Source of the DNA: Chamaecrista fasciculata
Taxonomy: Eukaryota > Streptophyta > Magnoliopsida > Fabales > Fabaceae
DNA: 64,000 nt
Assembly (NCBI GenBank): GCA_003254925.1
Contig: QANZ01001839.1
Span: 116,892 to 180,891, forward strand
Direction of reading: 5' to 3'
A program made the position numbers and the translations under genes. The notes beneath the pieces were generated by a model. That model did not search any database. It was given only the letters and a program-made list of their open reading frames with translations, and was not told the origin of the DNA. Positions 1 through 13,951 of this stretch are shown here, one piece after another. Within the stretch, counting starts at the first letter, position 1. Each line of letters starts with the position of its first letter.

Positions 1-3000
1 ACATATATGCTGATTCAGAATACCACGATTCTTCAACACAAGTTCTTCTAAAATTTTTACAACTTTGTCCAAATGTATTGAAGGATTTTCTTTGTCTCTT
101 TCCAAGAAAGGAAGAAGGGAAGCAAAAACTTGAGAAATTATATGCTTAATGCTAGATGGCAAGACTTTAGCCAATTGCTCAATGAAATACTGCAACACAG
201 ATAGACCCTCCTCTTGAAGTGATTCTTTATCTATAGCATGCATAAGAAGAACCATCAGCTTTGGCACATAAGTATTAAGGTGAGAACCCATCATTTTAAT
301 TAGCATTTCAATACGCTTTAAAGCCTGTCTCTGAAGCACAAAATTATCAGCATGGAGCATTTTTCTATCAATGCTATTAAGAAGACCAACAAAATGATTC
401 CTCAAAAATCCTGGAAGATCTTTCCCACCTGTCAGAACGTTAGCAATGCCTTTAATCAATTGAGGCACTCTTGCTAACCTGTTAAATATTAGAAAAATGT
501 CATGTGACTGACAAGTAAAATTTATGCAGTCTAAAAGTTACATTTCTGTTTTGTATAATAGCTCTGTAGTCTATACCCTATACTAAACCATTATATTTCA
601 AAATTAGATCATGGAAGAGTAATTTGCAAGAATTGCATGTGTGTGATTCAATTGTTGATAGTCAATAGCCACTAAAAATAGATGCAGTTTTTGCTAAATA
701 ATGAAAAGAATCAGTAAAAGCAAAAATGCAACCATACAACCCTAGATAAGTTAAATCTGAAACAAGTACACAAACTTTTCGACAGAATGCCACTCAAAAT
801 TCCTCATCACCCCATAAATATATATATATATATATGTAGTTACACCCGATGACAAACACAGTTACACAGTGTCACATATAAATTGAGAACAGAAACTCAA
901 AGGTTTGGAAGTTTCCATACACAATGAAATAAACAAATTATTCCAGCAGAAGAAAAAGGAATCAAAGGATAAAAGGAACCAAATTAAAACCCAGTTCTAG
1001 AAATTCACTCATGTTACCTTCTGCTTATCTCATCTGAATCAACAACATCTACAAAGCATAAAAGTTCATCTAAAAGAGCTGGTAATGCAGCTTCAAATAT
1101 TTCCTTCTTGTCAGAACCAGTCTGTGCACAGTAAAACTGCACAGCAGCAAGTAACTGTTGGTCATCCTCTTGATGAAGAGCAAAAGCAAGCACTTTTGGC
1201 AGCCAGTTAACTATTAGAGGCACCATATCAGTGTTCAAACACTTGGCTAACTCATGTAATGTGCAAACTGCCTGACTATTATGCTGCTGAGATACCACAA
1301 GCTTTGGGAGAACAAAAGGAATCATTTTCTTGACAAGTTCTTCAGTCTCAACACCGAAAACAGCTTCAGCAAACTCCCTCACCAAGATTGGACGACTGGC
1401 AAGTCTCTCAGAGAGGTAGTTAAAGAGTTCAGTTCGAATATGAACATCTTCAGAAAGAATTAGCTCAAGCCCTCCTTTAAGATGGAGATAACAGGATTTG
1501 TGTATCAACCTTGAGGCACTCATTCTTACAGTCAAATGCGAACTATCAAGCTGATCAACCATTAATATTAGGGAACACAAAAATAGTGGATTATCTATAC
1601 CAACAGCAACCATTATCTCTGCTGTACATTCCATAAGAGTCTCCAATATCTGGGGACTGTCAGCGGCTTCCATGGAATGTTTGATTGTATCCATAAATCT
1701 CTGTTCCTTACTTTTTTCAGTGTCTCCAGGAAAAATTAAACTCAAAATGTGGTCCTCCACAAATGAACTAATCTGACTGCAAAATGCTTCTCTCATGTTC
1801 TTGTTACTGCTATTTAGTAGAAACTCCATACATTTTATCCACTCAGATCTTGTCTTGAGCAAAACGTCTGGCACTCCATGAGCAATAATCCGATGAATAA
1901 CTCTCACACAGGAAACTTGGACATCTTCTGATGACCCATAAATAAGTTCAAAAAATAAAGACTGCAGTTGAATGAAATGACAATCCCAACTGACATCTCC
2001 ATGTACATCAGATTGACAAATGATAATAGGACTCTGCTCATTGTGATTAATAAGCAAATTTCTATCACATTTTGAACACCTGAAACCTTGCAGTAAACAA
2101 TCTGCTGTCCAATGTGATTCTTCACTTTTCAAAATAAGGTATAAATTGCTTTGATTTATGTATAAACCAGATACAGCTCTACTGCATCCATAAAGGCATG
2201 ACAAAAGACCAAGAGACGTAGAAACAAATTTTTTGACTTTCTCATTATCTCTCCTTATAAACCTGCAGGTTAAATATAAAAAAGTAAACAACCATAAGAT
2301 TTTGATGAAAATTAAAGAGAAGTTACTCTTGAAATCTAATTTGATGCTTATTAGATATCTTACCAAGTTCCATATCTATGTAAAATATTTTGACCACCAA
2401 TATAAAGAATTATATCTGAATGACTGTCCATCTGAACATGTTGAAAGATATATGTTGGTTTTGTTTACTTGGAAATCATTAAGGTACATCAAATTGACAG
2501 ATAAAGCATTATATAATAAAATCTTACGAAAGAAAATTGCTAGTGTAAGAACCTATGATATATAATTGTCATTAAAATAGAGTAAATAGATATAGAAGAA
2601 ACTCAATGTCCATCATAGCCCTGTACTCGAACTAACCAAATGACAAAATTTGGATCATATATATTGATATCATGTATGTGAGAAAAACGGGGGGTGAGGA
2701 GGAGAGACTCAAATTCAATTGTTTACTTACTGCATCCTTTCAAACACAGGAGATAGTAAACCATGACCAGACCACAAAACCATCACTGGTATAGAAATGA
2801 CAGCCTCAATCCTTACTTCTTCAGCTTCATCATGAAGGGCCAAATCTAAAACTTCGAGTACAACTTCACGGTTCAAGCTTGGACCTAGCTTAGATGCAAC
2901 TTGAAGAGAAAGACATTTTGTTTTCCACAGACAGTGATGATTAATTGCCAGAAGTGTATGAGTCCAGGGAAGTTTCAGCAAAACGTGTATAAGGTCTGAA

Positions 3001-6000
3001 TCACTATTGTCACTTTGTAATAAATTGTTTTGTATGAAAGAGGCACCTGATTCAGCAATCACATTGTCACAAATGATATAAGTCACAACTCACAAGCATG
3101 GATTAGAAAATACAACAAACGTGAAGTTTAGGTAAATTTAAATAGATGTATCCACAAAACATAACAAACTTGTTTGTCTACCATCATACTTGGAGAAAAT
3201 TAAAAACACTTAAAAAGAACCAATACATGTAATGGAAGACTTGGTATGTCAATCATTTTAACAATTAAGCCTCTCCACAATAAAACATGTTGAACAATGG
3301 TTCCAAACGCAATATATCATAGAAAAGCAAGGCCCATAATTTATTGTGTCCAAGAAAAATATGGTGTTAGATGAGTGAGGCTTATATAGACTGCTTTATC
3401 AAAAATATTACCAGATATAACTTTAAAAGTACAACTTCTAACATTAAGAACAGAAGATCCTAATAATTTAAGGGGGCAACAAATGAAAATCAAAGGCAAA
3501 GTAGTACATCCCCTTCCAAAGAATAAGTGTAGAACATAATCAACAATCTGATGAAAAATAAGCCCAAACTTACTTTGTGAAAGCAATGCGCTGTGGATTC
3601 CTTCCAGGTATGTATAGACATTAAAAGTGATTGATTCCCCATGTTTAGCCTATATGCACAGACAACCTAATTTATTAAAAGATAAACATATCAGATAACA
3701 TGAATCAGCAGCTGCAACCTATCTACCTGCTCAGCTATCCAAGGAATCCATGCAAGCATCTGTTGAAGAATGTTGAGTGACAGATTAGTCTCTGGATACG
3801 TCGAGAAGATTATGCATAGCATGCTAAGGGCTGATAATGCCATATCTGGTCTCAAGTGACCTGGTTCCTTAGAAGGGGCATGTAAGAATTTAACAAATGA
3901 AAGAAGACATTTATTCATATGGTCAGCATAATCTTCTCCCTTTGGACAAGCAACTACACGAAGATATTTGCATTCCACCTTGACATTGGCATAAGCAACA
4001 GAAATATCTTCACTTAATTTTTTCCGTTTGGTTTTTAATTGATCCACATCGTGAACAGACCTCTTTTGTCCAAGCCTTGTGTTTCCAGATGACTTGTCTT
4101 CATATGTTGACTTGGTAAAAGTCCCGTGGTTCCCTTGCATTCCCCCAACAAGATGTGAACCAAGAGTAGACAGAGCTACATGAAAGCACTCTGCTAAAGG
4201 TAAGAACGGTTCTAGATGATAGAGTGCAGCTATGAGAGATTCTGGCTGCCAGATATAAGGAGGGCAAACTTTAACAATCCTAGCATACGCACTGCATAAT
4301 GCAACCTGCAAAAGATTACTATAAGATCCCCTTGAACAATTCACTGCCCTCATCCATCATCTACCAGAAGAAAAGATGAATAGCTCCATAGTTAACCAAG
4401 TTATTCTAAGGACATGCAAGTATTAGCTATTAGGTTAAACCTTAAGTTCCTTGCTTTTGGTTCTCCTCAATGATGGTAGGAACACATTGACTAAATCAGC
4501 AGAGGTTGATTTGACAACATCTTCGGAACAACTGGTGTAAAGTGCACTGAGGCAAATACCCATGGACGAATCATAAGCCATGTTTCTGCAGGTGAACAGA
4601 GAACCCTGTGTTAATGTTGTAACTTGTAAACAAAAGTAATGGACATATTTTTTTTCTATTAACTGTTTTGTTCACATAAAAATTGTTTCCTAAAGATTAT
4701 CACGATTTGAATGTAAAGCATTAAAAGTAGCAATTTTACTGAAACTGAAAGTAGACAAATAGCAGAAAATCATTCATCAGTAGACATCCATATTCACTAT
4801 TAAAGTTCAATCATAAGAAAACAATAAAACAAGGCAAACAGCTTTAAACCTGAACACAGGAAGCCCCTCTTTGTCCACACTCAAGATAATAGATATTGAC
4901 TGGATTAAACTCTGATAAGGTATGACATCATAGTTTGTCACCGTTCCAATGATGCGTGCTAAGTCAAAACATGCCTGCCCCCACAAGCCATAACTGTCAG
5001 ACTCAGACATTTTGTAGCTCTAATAATTCAGACGGTTAAATAAATTTAGGTGAAAAAATGGAATTCTAAATTTCATCCACCAGCTAATGAATCTTTGAAA
5101 ATTTGCAGTAACATTTACCCACCATATGCAGATCAGCATCGCCATAGCATAAAAGAGAACATGCAGCAGAAACAAATGAAGTGTTGACCAATCCTTCAAC
5201 ATACAGTGTACCTTCAGTTAGACATTTGCAGAGAAGCCTTAAAATCCAAGTTGCAAAAGGTTGCCATCTCCTTTTGCCACTCAGGTCAATCAATAAACCA
5301 CATCCATCAACTGGTTTGATACTTGATGGGATATCTCCAATACAAGCAGGATCATTGACAATTCCGGTAAATGACTCACAAAAGCATCTTAATGCTAGCT
5401 TAGTTGCATTGTGAAGGCAGAGAGAAACCAACTGCAAAATATCTGTGAAGACAATATAAATATAACATTATTAGTTGAAATTAACAGCAGAAATTAATTT
5501 ACATAAAAAGAAAAAAGGTATTGACATCAAATCATATTGAGTCACAGAAATGACAAATGATATATTTTAAAAGGTCATCCCAGCTTATTGCAATTAATAA
5601 TATCTACATACTTACCTTCAACGACTAACATGGCATCAACATAAAACTGTCTATATGCTTCCCGTGCTCCAGTGCGAAGCAAAGATAAAAGTGATCCAAT
5701 TGTTTCAAAAATCACTCCATGACGAGTTCTGAAATGATACTATTTTTTAGCAGCAGTTAATTGAGAAATGAAAATCATACAAGTAAAAGAGAGGGAAGAG
5801 TTACTATTAACAGATTGGATTTCTGGTACCCAAAAAGTATTTCTACATCATACAACAGTGAATAGTTAATATATTGAACAAACATAAAAACTAGTGCCTA
5901 TCTAACAAATTCAAATGCACCTGAAACAAATATGGAGTGTCTGACACTTTTACATGCCTCACAGGACAGCCATTTCTGTCAAAATTTAGACATATGGAAG

Positions 6001-6863
6001 CCAATTTCTGAATTCCTTAAGCCTATTTGAAAAAAAAAACTAAAAAAAGAAGAGTAAAGAAAAATAGTTCACTCTATAAAATAAAAGAATTCACCATTAG
6101 AAACTGATATGAGATATTTCAACATCCCCATTCTCCAACAACAGATATACTTAATAGGGATTTTAATAAAATTATTCATGAAATGGTAAAAAGATAGATT
6201 CTTGCCACCCTATTTCCTGATCATATTAATTTCAGCAAATGATATACTAGACCTAGCCAAAATAACTAACAGCCAAGCCAATAAAAAACAGAAAAAAGAT
6301 AAAAATAATTCAAAAGTTTAAAAACAGAAATTTCTCTTAAAGAACTCACCTGAAGGCAGGTTCAGCAAAGAAAGGCAAAATCCGACCAATGATTGGTATT
6401 ATGGCACTAGCCTTGCCATGGTAAAAGACTCCAGGAAATTTTCTTGCGGCAAGAGAGATTAGCTTCACCACGGCGATCACCTCTCTCTCATTTGCTGCCA
6501 TACAAAAAGTCAAGTTGAAACTCCAAATGTCTAGGCACGAAAAAGAGTATAAACATATGTAGTTCAACCGTCGTTTGAAATTGGCGGCTCATTTACTGAG
6601 CTCAAACTAATGCTTCCGACGATTTTAGGTTTGGCAGTGAATAATGCGAAGTAGAAGAGAGAGCAAAAGAAGAAAGAAATAGTGAGCATACCAGAGGAAG
6701 AAGGGACGACACAAGTTTGAAGAAGATCTGGAAGGAAAGCGCGGAATCTGACCTCCCATGCGTCGTCGTCATCGGCTTTGTTGGGAGTAGGCGTGGAAGA
6801 GGAAGCTGTAATGCTTTTTCGGAGTTCGTGAACAAGGCTCGAAAGCTGTAATCTGACCTCCAT
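1..6863 (-). CDS. ATR: ATR checkpoint kinase, N-terminal part (partial)
   Basis: PI3K-like protein kinase that senses replication stress and single-stranded DNA in the nucleus. Only the N-terminal ~1,253 residues lie here; FAT, kinase and FATC domains would be beyond the left edge (plant ATR is about 2,700 aa). Exons: 6863-6692, 6494-6350, 5728-5616, 5442-5123, 5019-4850, 4585-4441, 4305-3727, 3649-3574, 3046-2731, 2262-1018, 478-<1, all with consistent phase. The start MEVRLQLSSLVHEL followed by a VRFRAFLPDLL segment and a GVFYHG..AIIPIIGRILPFFAEP stretch in exon 2 resembles remembered Arabidopsis ATR. The rest is alpha-helical HEAT-like sequence. Exon 10 carries a short CSKC Cys pair. Exon 11 begins the UME domain (about residues 1,110-1,200). 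The intron 4 donor is ATG|GTGGGT; a nearby GTAAAT donor breaks the frame. Identity is confident, individual exon ends slightly less so. Confidence 0.9.
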
Positions 6864-7285
6864 CTTGCTTTCACAGATTCGATTTCATTTTCTTCTTCTT
6901 CTTCTCCAAAAATCCAATTTGTTTGTACTTTGTTCTTCGTATAGCTGAAGCACCACTTTCTCCTGCTGTTTCAGGGCTCAAGAAATCGCGCCAATTCCCT
7001 TACATCATTGTGATTTTTCATTTTTCTCAATTTGGCTCTTTTTTTAAAAAAAATAATAATAATAATTTAAGTTGTTTATATTTTTCATTAAAGAATTTTA
7101 TTTATATTTATTTTTAAAAAAAAAATTACACTTTTGATCTTTTAACTTAGAACTTAGTTTCAATTTCATCCTTAAAATTTTATTTGTTTCACTTGAGTCT
7201 GTTAACTTATGAAAAATATTCTAAACCCTTATACATTTAACAGCAAAAATGTTGAATTAAAAGTAAAATTAATATTTTAATAAAT
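6864..7285. other. ATR 5' flank and intergenic
   Basis: Upstream of the ATR start on the minus strand is a GAA/CTT-rich stretch (6880-6905) typical of a plant 5' UTR, then AT-rich sequence running into a MITE. I see no clear TATA box and no further gene. Confidence 0.5.
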
Positions 7286-7806
7286 GGCCAAAACCTCAAA
7301 TTGATCTCTTTATGTATAGGATAGATTTCAAATTGGTCCCTTATACTTCATTTATTTCAGATTGGTCCCACACATTTTTATAATTTTTTAAATTAGTCCC
7401 AGACTTACTTTTGAGAGTTGAGACGGGATTTGACCTCATTTGTTAATGATCTCAACTGGGTAGAGAAATAACTCTTCTAAAGTTAACACATAATTTCGAA
7501 TTTATCGCATTCAAATTTGAAAAGAAAAAGATATAACTAAATTCACTTGTTTGACTGTAAAATGAGTCACCCACCTTCAAAGATCGATTTGACCTTATTT
7601 GTTGGCAACTCCAAAGTACTCGTCAAAAGAAACTCACAGTTTGTCGTATTTGAACTTGAAATGAAAGGGATATGACCACATTCAATATTTTTTGGACCAA
7701 TTTGAGAAATTATAGAAACATATAGAACCAATCTGAAATAAATGAAACACAAAGGACCAACTTGAAATCAACCCCATACATAGAGGACCAATTTGAGGTT
7801 TTGGCC
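7286..7806. mobile_element. Mutator-like MITE (family A copy 1)
   Basis: Long terminal inverted repeats start GGCCAAAACCTCAAATTG on the left and appear as the reverse complement on the right. They contain repeated 'aaattggtccc' blocks. Flanks TTAATAAAT and TAAATAAAT form a 9-bp target duplication with one mismatch, which points to the Mutator superfamily. Related copies lie near 28.9 kb and at 37143-38315. It has no coding capacity. Confidence 0.75.
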
Positions 7807-9538
7807 TAAATAAATTATTAATACACAAAAATATCTCAAAACTGACCAGTGACCATCTTTCATTAAACAAGTTTATTAACTGTTTAAGTTCCATTTTATA
7901 TTAGGAAAATTATTTTATCTAAATTTGGATTCAGTTCCTAAAATCTTCAATATTTTTAAATTAGTTTTATAAATTATAAATATTTAATACTTAAGTCTAT
8001 CATATAATTATGTATTCATAATTGATTAAAATAACAAAAGTCTGAAGTAAAAATATCTCAACTCTATTATTGAGTATTGACCTTACAAGTATTGGTAGTT
8101 GTAGACAACAAATTTTTTTGTATGTAAAATATTAATTTAAGATATTTTTACTAGTAAGGTCAATACTCAATAATAGTGTTCAAGCCCAAAAAAATATACA
8201 CAATAATAGTGTGTGAATTAAAGGAGCTCAATCTCTCCCACAGTCTCACATTTTACAATTATTTTACTTTAGGGTAAATCAACAATTTGATCATCAAAAG
8301 ATTTTCAAGTAGATAATTCAATCCTTAAATATTAAAATATATATTTTAGTTCTTAAAATATTAAAACAGTATATTTATTAATTTTTTATAAACTAAATAA
8401 TATATTGTTTTAATTTTAAAGACTAAATGCTTGATGATGCTTGATACTTCAATTGCCAATGAGCAATCATACAAGAGGCTTTCGTGGTCTCAGAGATTAA
8501 GTTGTTAATTCTGATTTTTTTAAGAACTAAATTATTAGTTTAGCATTTATTTTATCTTTTTTCAAGTGCTAGAGCCCCTTATCTTTTTTAAGAATTAAAT
8601 TCTGATATTTTCAAGTTCACGAGTCATGACCCCTTAACATTCAACAATTTTTTGTTCTAGCCTTCTAGGTAACATTTAGGATAAAGGTGAACTCGTCAAG
8701 TGTTTAACCCTTAATTTTAATTATTCGAGTCTCACTAAAAATTATAACTCACATAGATTCAACCCGTGATGAACTAATTATATTTTTTTAAGTTGGTTCA
8801 CCAACATGTATTTTTTTTAACAAAAAGTTAATATTTTGAATTTTTAAAACAATTATAGTCTTATAAATTATGATTTTTTTTAATTACATTAATTTTAATA
8901 TATAACAATTGAATAACCTATCATCTTATAAATTTTAGTATTTAAAATAATTATTAATTTTAAAAAATAAAATAAAAATAAAATGAAAAAAAAAAGAGTC
9001 AAGTCAAGTCGACTCTGCAACTTAGTGAATCAAATTGACAGAATGGTATAAGCCAAGATGAGCCAAACCCCACAGCTATACATAATGGTATAACCAAAAA
9101 GGGATGAGCAAAAACGACCTCTCTCTAAAGATGTGATGTTTATTTGGCTAGTCAGATAATACAAATTATTTTGATGGTTTGTTGAAGTTGAAATACAATA
9201 GGTATAAATGCCAAGGGTTGCCATAGGAAATCAGAAGGCGCATTGATGAGAAATAGAGATTCATAAATCATAATGGTGGTGGAAAGCGGATAGCGACCAA
9301 TACTCGGCTATTTTAAGGGGGGAAAAACTTGAATGAAAGAGACAGGCATGTAGTGACTAGTCAGAGTCAGAGATATGAGATATCAAGATTCACAAACTAA
9401 AGCATCCTATTTATGAGCTCCATAAACTAATATACAATATTACATGTATATATATCTAGGTATACTACTTGTACGGAAAAGAAAACTCACTTCCTTTACA
9501 GAATCTTAAGTTGAGGTTGATTTAGTGCTACTCAATAC
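7807..9538. other. Intergenic, AT-rich, no gene seen
   Basis: This is downstream of the MSL gene. It holds very AT-rich sequence with weakly palindromic repeat remnants, such as the 'gggtaaatcaacaatttg' region near 8270-8450. The last ~200 bp before 9539 may include the MSL 3' UTR. I see no supported coding region. Confidence 0.5.
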
Positions 9539-12500
9539 TCAGTTTGTGATAGTGGTCCAACTTGGTGGAAGGCGTTCAGAAGTTGTAGGCATGCCTCTGA
9601 TGTTAATATCAAGAGGGAGGAGACGATATTGCATGTCAAGATCCCGGAATATCTTGATCAGCTCCTCAATCAGAAGGGATCTCCTCACAAACCTTTCTCC
9701 CATGTCTTGGTGATTCATCTTGTGAGTTGGCCAGATTGATATTTTCACCATGTTTAAGTGTTCCAGATCTCTCAACACTATGAATGGTGAAGCATACCAG
9801 TGCTCCTTCTTGTTATCGATGAAGCTGCATTCACATATTTCATCCCATTAGATTTACACCTCAAACTCTAACCATGAATCAACACAACAAAAGAGATGTT
9901 TTTTTTTTAGGACATACCTCTGTATTCTGTGTTTCATGAGTGCTATCTTTTCTGCTGGGGTTGACACATGTATCAAGAAGTCGATGGCGTCTCCCATGTC
10001 GGGACTCCTGTAGTAATTATGTATGGCCTTAGTAGCGAGAACGCTGTTAGGGGTGATAATCTTTTGATTGTCATATCTTAAAAATATTGTGGTCAATATG
10101 TTCATTTCTTCAACAACCATCTGCAATTAGATAGTAAAGGAGGGAAGAAAGTTAGGTCGTGTTTAAATAAGATCAGATACTGCAAAGTGTAAACACTTGA
10201 GGAGTAAATGATTACCTGGACCCCATCAATCTCGCACCTATCTCCCACATCAAATGGGTGCATGACAAATAAGAAAATGATAGCTTCAAATACCGTCTTG
10301 CAGGTATTTCCAAATACAAACGCAACCAAGACAAGCTGTGAGCTCACAAAGAGAAGAAATTTGGTGGTAGCAATTTCCAATATTAAGAGCCAAACAACCA
10401 ATATGATGATGGCAACTAAAAAGTTGAGCATTCGATGGAGTTTGTTCACAGCCGTTTTGGTATCATTCAATGTCAAAGCAAGTGCTCTCCTCTCTCTGAA
10501 GGCATTCACCTGCATTTTTGAAACACATGATACTGACACAAGTAAATAATTAAGAAAACCCAAGCAACTGCATCTAAATATAATTTGAAAGCAAGCACCA
10601 ATAAAAAAATTGACTAAGATCTATCAGTAGATTCAGTATTCTCAAACACAGAGTAGTTATAAATATAAAGATATAATCATCAAAATATAATGACATGTTT
10701 GGAAGAGCAGATGAAGATCAAGAAATAAAAAGTATGATAACTAATACTAGTTGCCATGTTCAATGGTCATGTACTCATGTCTGCATTTCTGTGCCTAGCC
10801 TGAAATAGACAGGTTCCATAAGCAGCCAATTGGAAATTACCAATTTACCAATATCGCCCCCAATATTTAATAAGTAAATAATGGCCAAGAATCATATTGA
10901 CAATGTGATACAAATCAAGATAGTACTGTCCCATTTAGATTCTTAATAAGTAAATGATACCCAACAGCCTAAAGTGAAAGAATGCAAGTAGGTAAGATAG
11001 TTGTTTATAGAATAAAGTATATGAATCTCCCCAATTCTTCAAATTAAGTTTCAGATATTGCTAAATTCTCACCACCCAATTCTTCAAGCCAGATTTGCTG
11101 ATTTTCCCAGATTCAGATGCTCCTTCAAAGAGATTAAAGGTTTTCTCAGCTTCATCTTCTCTCATAAAACGCCTTATATCCTCCAGGGTAATGTACCTTC
11201 AAAAAACAAAACAATAAGCTTTATCATTATGGAGTATGACAAAGAAAGGATATAAACCGCAGAAACATCATTCATTCAATTGTTAATGAATACAAAATTA
11301 AGGATTAAAACATAATGTGACATTGAACATAACAATTCTCTTTATTAGTCATCACCGAACACTCAATTAATTATGCATCACGTTAGAGAAGGTTTTCTCT
11401 GAGACAATAGAAAACAAGCTTAACACTTTTCACCAGACATGCAGTACATATATAAACCATCTGTGAAGATGCCGGTAAAACTTTTCGAATCTAAGCCCAT
11501 TCTTCATGGAGTAACAAATATATATATATCAATTATTTTTCTTCAGGGTAACAAAACATAGGTATGATTCTGATTTGCACACTCTACTACTGTTTTAAAA
11601 TACATAGAAATTTTATAGACTAGCAAGCAAATAGAGATTGTGAATGAAAACGCTGAAGAAGCAGAATAGCCCAAAGCCTTCCGGAAAGAAAAAATCTAGT
11701 AACATTATTTGTCTCACATTCTCACTGAAAAGTTTCATACTTCAGACAAAAGATATAGAAACAAAAAGAGTAAAACTCACAACAGAAACTGACTGGTTCC
11801 AGTTTTAATCGACAACGTATAATCAGTGTGTGGACTGCAACACTAAATACTTCAGAGATAAATACTTCAGATGCATAAACGATAGAGGAAGAAAAGTTAT
11901 TGAAATCTGTAATCAAAGGGATCAATGACTAACCTGCAACCCCGCCTCGCAACATTCTGAAATATTTTCTTTGCTGCAGCTTTTGCCTCATTTTCACTTC
12001 TAATCTGGTTGGCATTTTCATCATCATTAGCAGAATCAAGTATCTGTTCATCTAGTGTAGAGAGTGTGCCGTGCCGGACCATATTCATTAGCCTTTTCAT
12101 ATTCCAGGCAGAGATATTTTTAGGATTCAGCCTGTGAAGGTGATCAATAGTGATTGTATTTGCATCATCTGATTTAGGGGAAAGTGGCCGAGAAAACTTT
12201 CCACTTACTATACGGGGGCTCTTCTGGAGCACTCCACTCTTCAACACTTTCGGACTCTTAGTAGAGATTCTTGGACTCTTGGCTGTAGAGAATGCAGAAG
12301 CTCTAAGGTCAGGGGGAATGGGAACCCCAGCATTCTGTAGTTTCTGCACCTCTTCATGAAGCTTTAGCTCCTCTTCCTCCGACTTTAGAATTTCAATCAG
12401 AGGCGGCCCCGAAAGTGTTTCAATCACAAATTGATTAAACAGCGACTCCTGAATCCTGTCAAAGAATGTGGTCACATGGAACGAAGAAGCCAGGACCTTA

Positions 12501-13951
12501 ACGACAAGTGTTTTTACCAACCATACCAAAGTACCCACCAAGAAACAGACCAAGACCTTGGTGACATATTGAAGGCTGTCGTTTCTAGTCTCCCTCTCAA
12601 CCCTCTTATCAAACAATAGATGCCAAGCAATCAATACAAGCCCCAACCATAGAGAATTTTGAACTGCCTTCCTCACACCATACACAAAATAGAGGACTCT
12701 CTTGCGCAATAGGAAATTCCTTTCAATCAAGAACACCAATATCCGGATCACCCAATCAGACACTAACCGACCACAGATTAGAACCAGGACCATCACCTCC
12801 CATTTCCATAACTTAAGCTTCCAGAGATTCTTATTCCTCAAAACTGGAATACACATGGTGCATACCAGCAAAGCAACAATCAAAATCAAACTCAACCACT
12901 CTAGCAGAATCCATATGCTAAAATGAGTCTTCTTGTACTCATCTGGAACGTCCTCTTCCCAAAATGGATCATCCTCCTCTTCCTCCACTTTCTTCCCAAA
13001 CAACCCCGACATCATTTGCTGCCCTGATTTCGGCACCCGGCCAGACCTCCGGTCCGGTTCCTCCGGCGGGTCGAGCAATCTTGACTTAGTTTTAGTCTTA
13101 AGCAACGCAGATTTCCTCTGCATCGAAGTGGTTCTTTCAAAAGAGGCGTTAGAAGTACATCTCACTACCTCGCCATCTCCACCACCACCACCAGCATTAT
13201 TACCACCGTGAGCTACTACACCAGGAGACCCACGATGATCGTACTGTGGCGATTTCTGGTATTCTGAGTAACCCGGCGAGTCCTTGTACCTTCGTCTGAC
13301 GGCGGCGGGATCGTTGGCCGCCGCCGCCGCCTCAACCACATTGGAAGTTGGTTCCTCGAAGGAGACTTTGAGGTCCTTGGAAATCCGATTGAGCTGAGGA
13401 GATTCCTCGACCGGAGGCAATTTCTGGTCATGCTGAAGCTGTAGCTCCTCCATTTCTAAATCCATATCCAGCGATAATTCACCGGACGCTCTCTGCTTGT
13501 GCAAGAACTTATTAATGAGCATGGAAGGTGGATCCTCCGAATCCTGCTCCTGCTCACCTTGCCGGAAATCAAAGCCGTCATCGCCGTCATTATTATTAGT
13601 AGCACTAGCACTAGCACTTCCATTTCCATCACTACCACCACCACCCTTCCTGCCATCTCCGTCATTCCAAAAATCATAGCTAGATTCTCTCCAAATCTTA
13701 CTACCTTGAGGAACTGCAGGGCCTCTGGCGGCGCCTCTGGACTCTCCTTGGTCGATTTTAACGATGACTTCGTTACGATGAGTAGGAGTAGGAGAAGTCA
13801 TCGGTGATGATGAAGGAAGATGACGACGATGATCGTCGGAAGAAGACGAAGTTTCTTGATCCAATAGAATAGGAAGCTGTTCGGGGCCAGAGTCAGGGTT
13901 TAAATGTTTGTATGAATAATAGGATTTGAATGACTTTCTGAGGGAATCCAT
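9539..13951 (-). CDS. MscS-like mechanosensitive ion channel (MSL6/8-like)
   Basis: Plasma-membrane mechanosensitive channel of the plant MscS-like class II group. Five exons (13951-11934, 11196-11073, 10509-10216, 10120-9918, 9824-9539) give 974 aa with consistent phases. Residues 1-340 form a long hydrophilic Gly/Asn/Ser-rich cytosolic N-terminus with the family's EVIVKID, KIWRESSYDFW and PPSMLINKFLHKQRASGE blocks. Six predicted membrane segments follow: about 344-371, 383-411, 429-447, 461-490 and two in exon 3. Exon 3 also has the pore-lining helix and the HPFDVGDRCEIDGVQ start of the MscS beta domain. Exon 5 ends with WPTHKMNHQDMGER. It is longer than remembered AtMSL6 (about 856 aa), mostly in low-complexity N-terminal tracts. 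Paralogue assignment within MSL4-10 is uncertain. Confidence 0.93.

Noticed and set aside
13456-13807. Alternative frames over the MSL N-terminal region
   Set aside because: Simple-repeat composition keeps several frames open; only the MSL frame carries conserved motifs.
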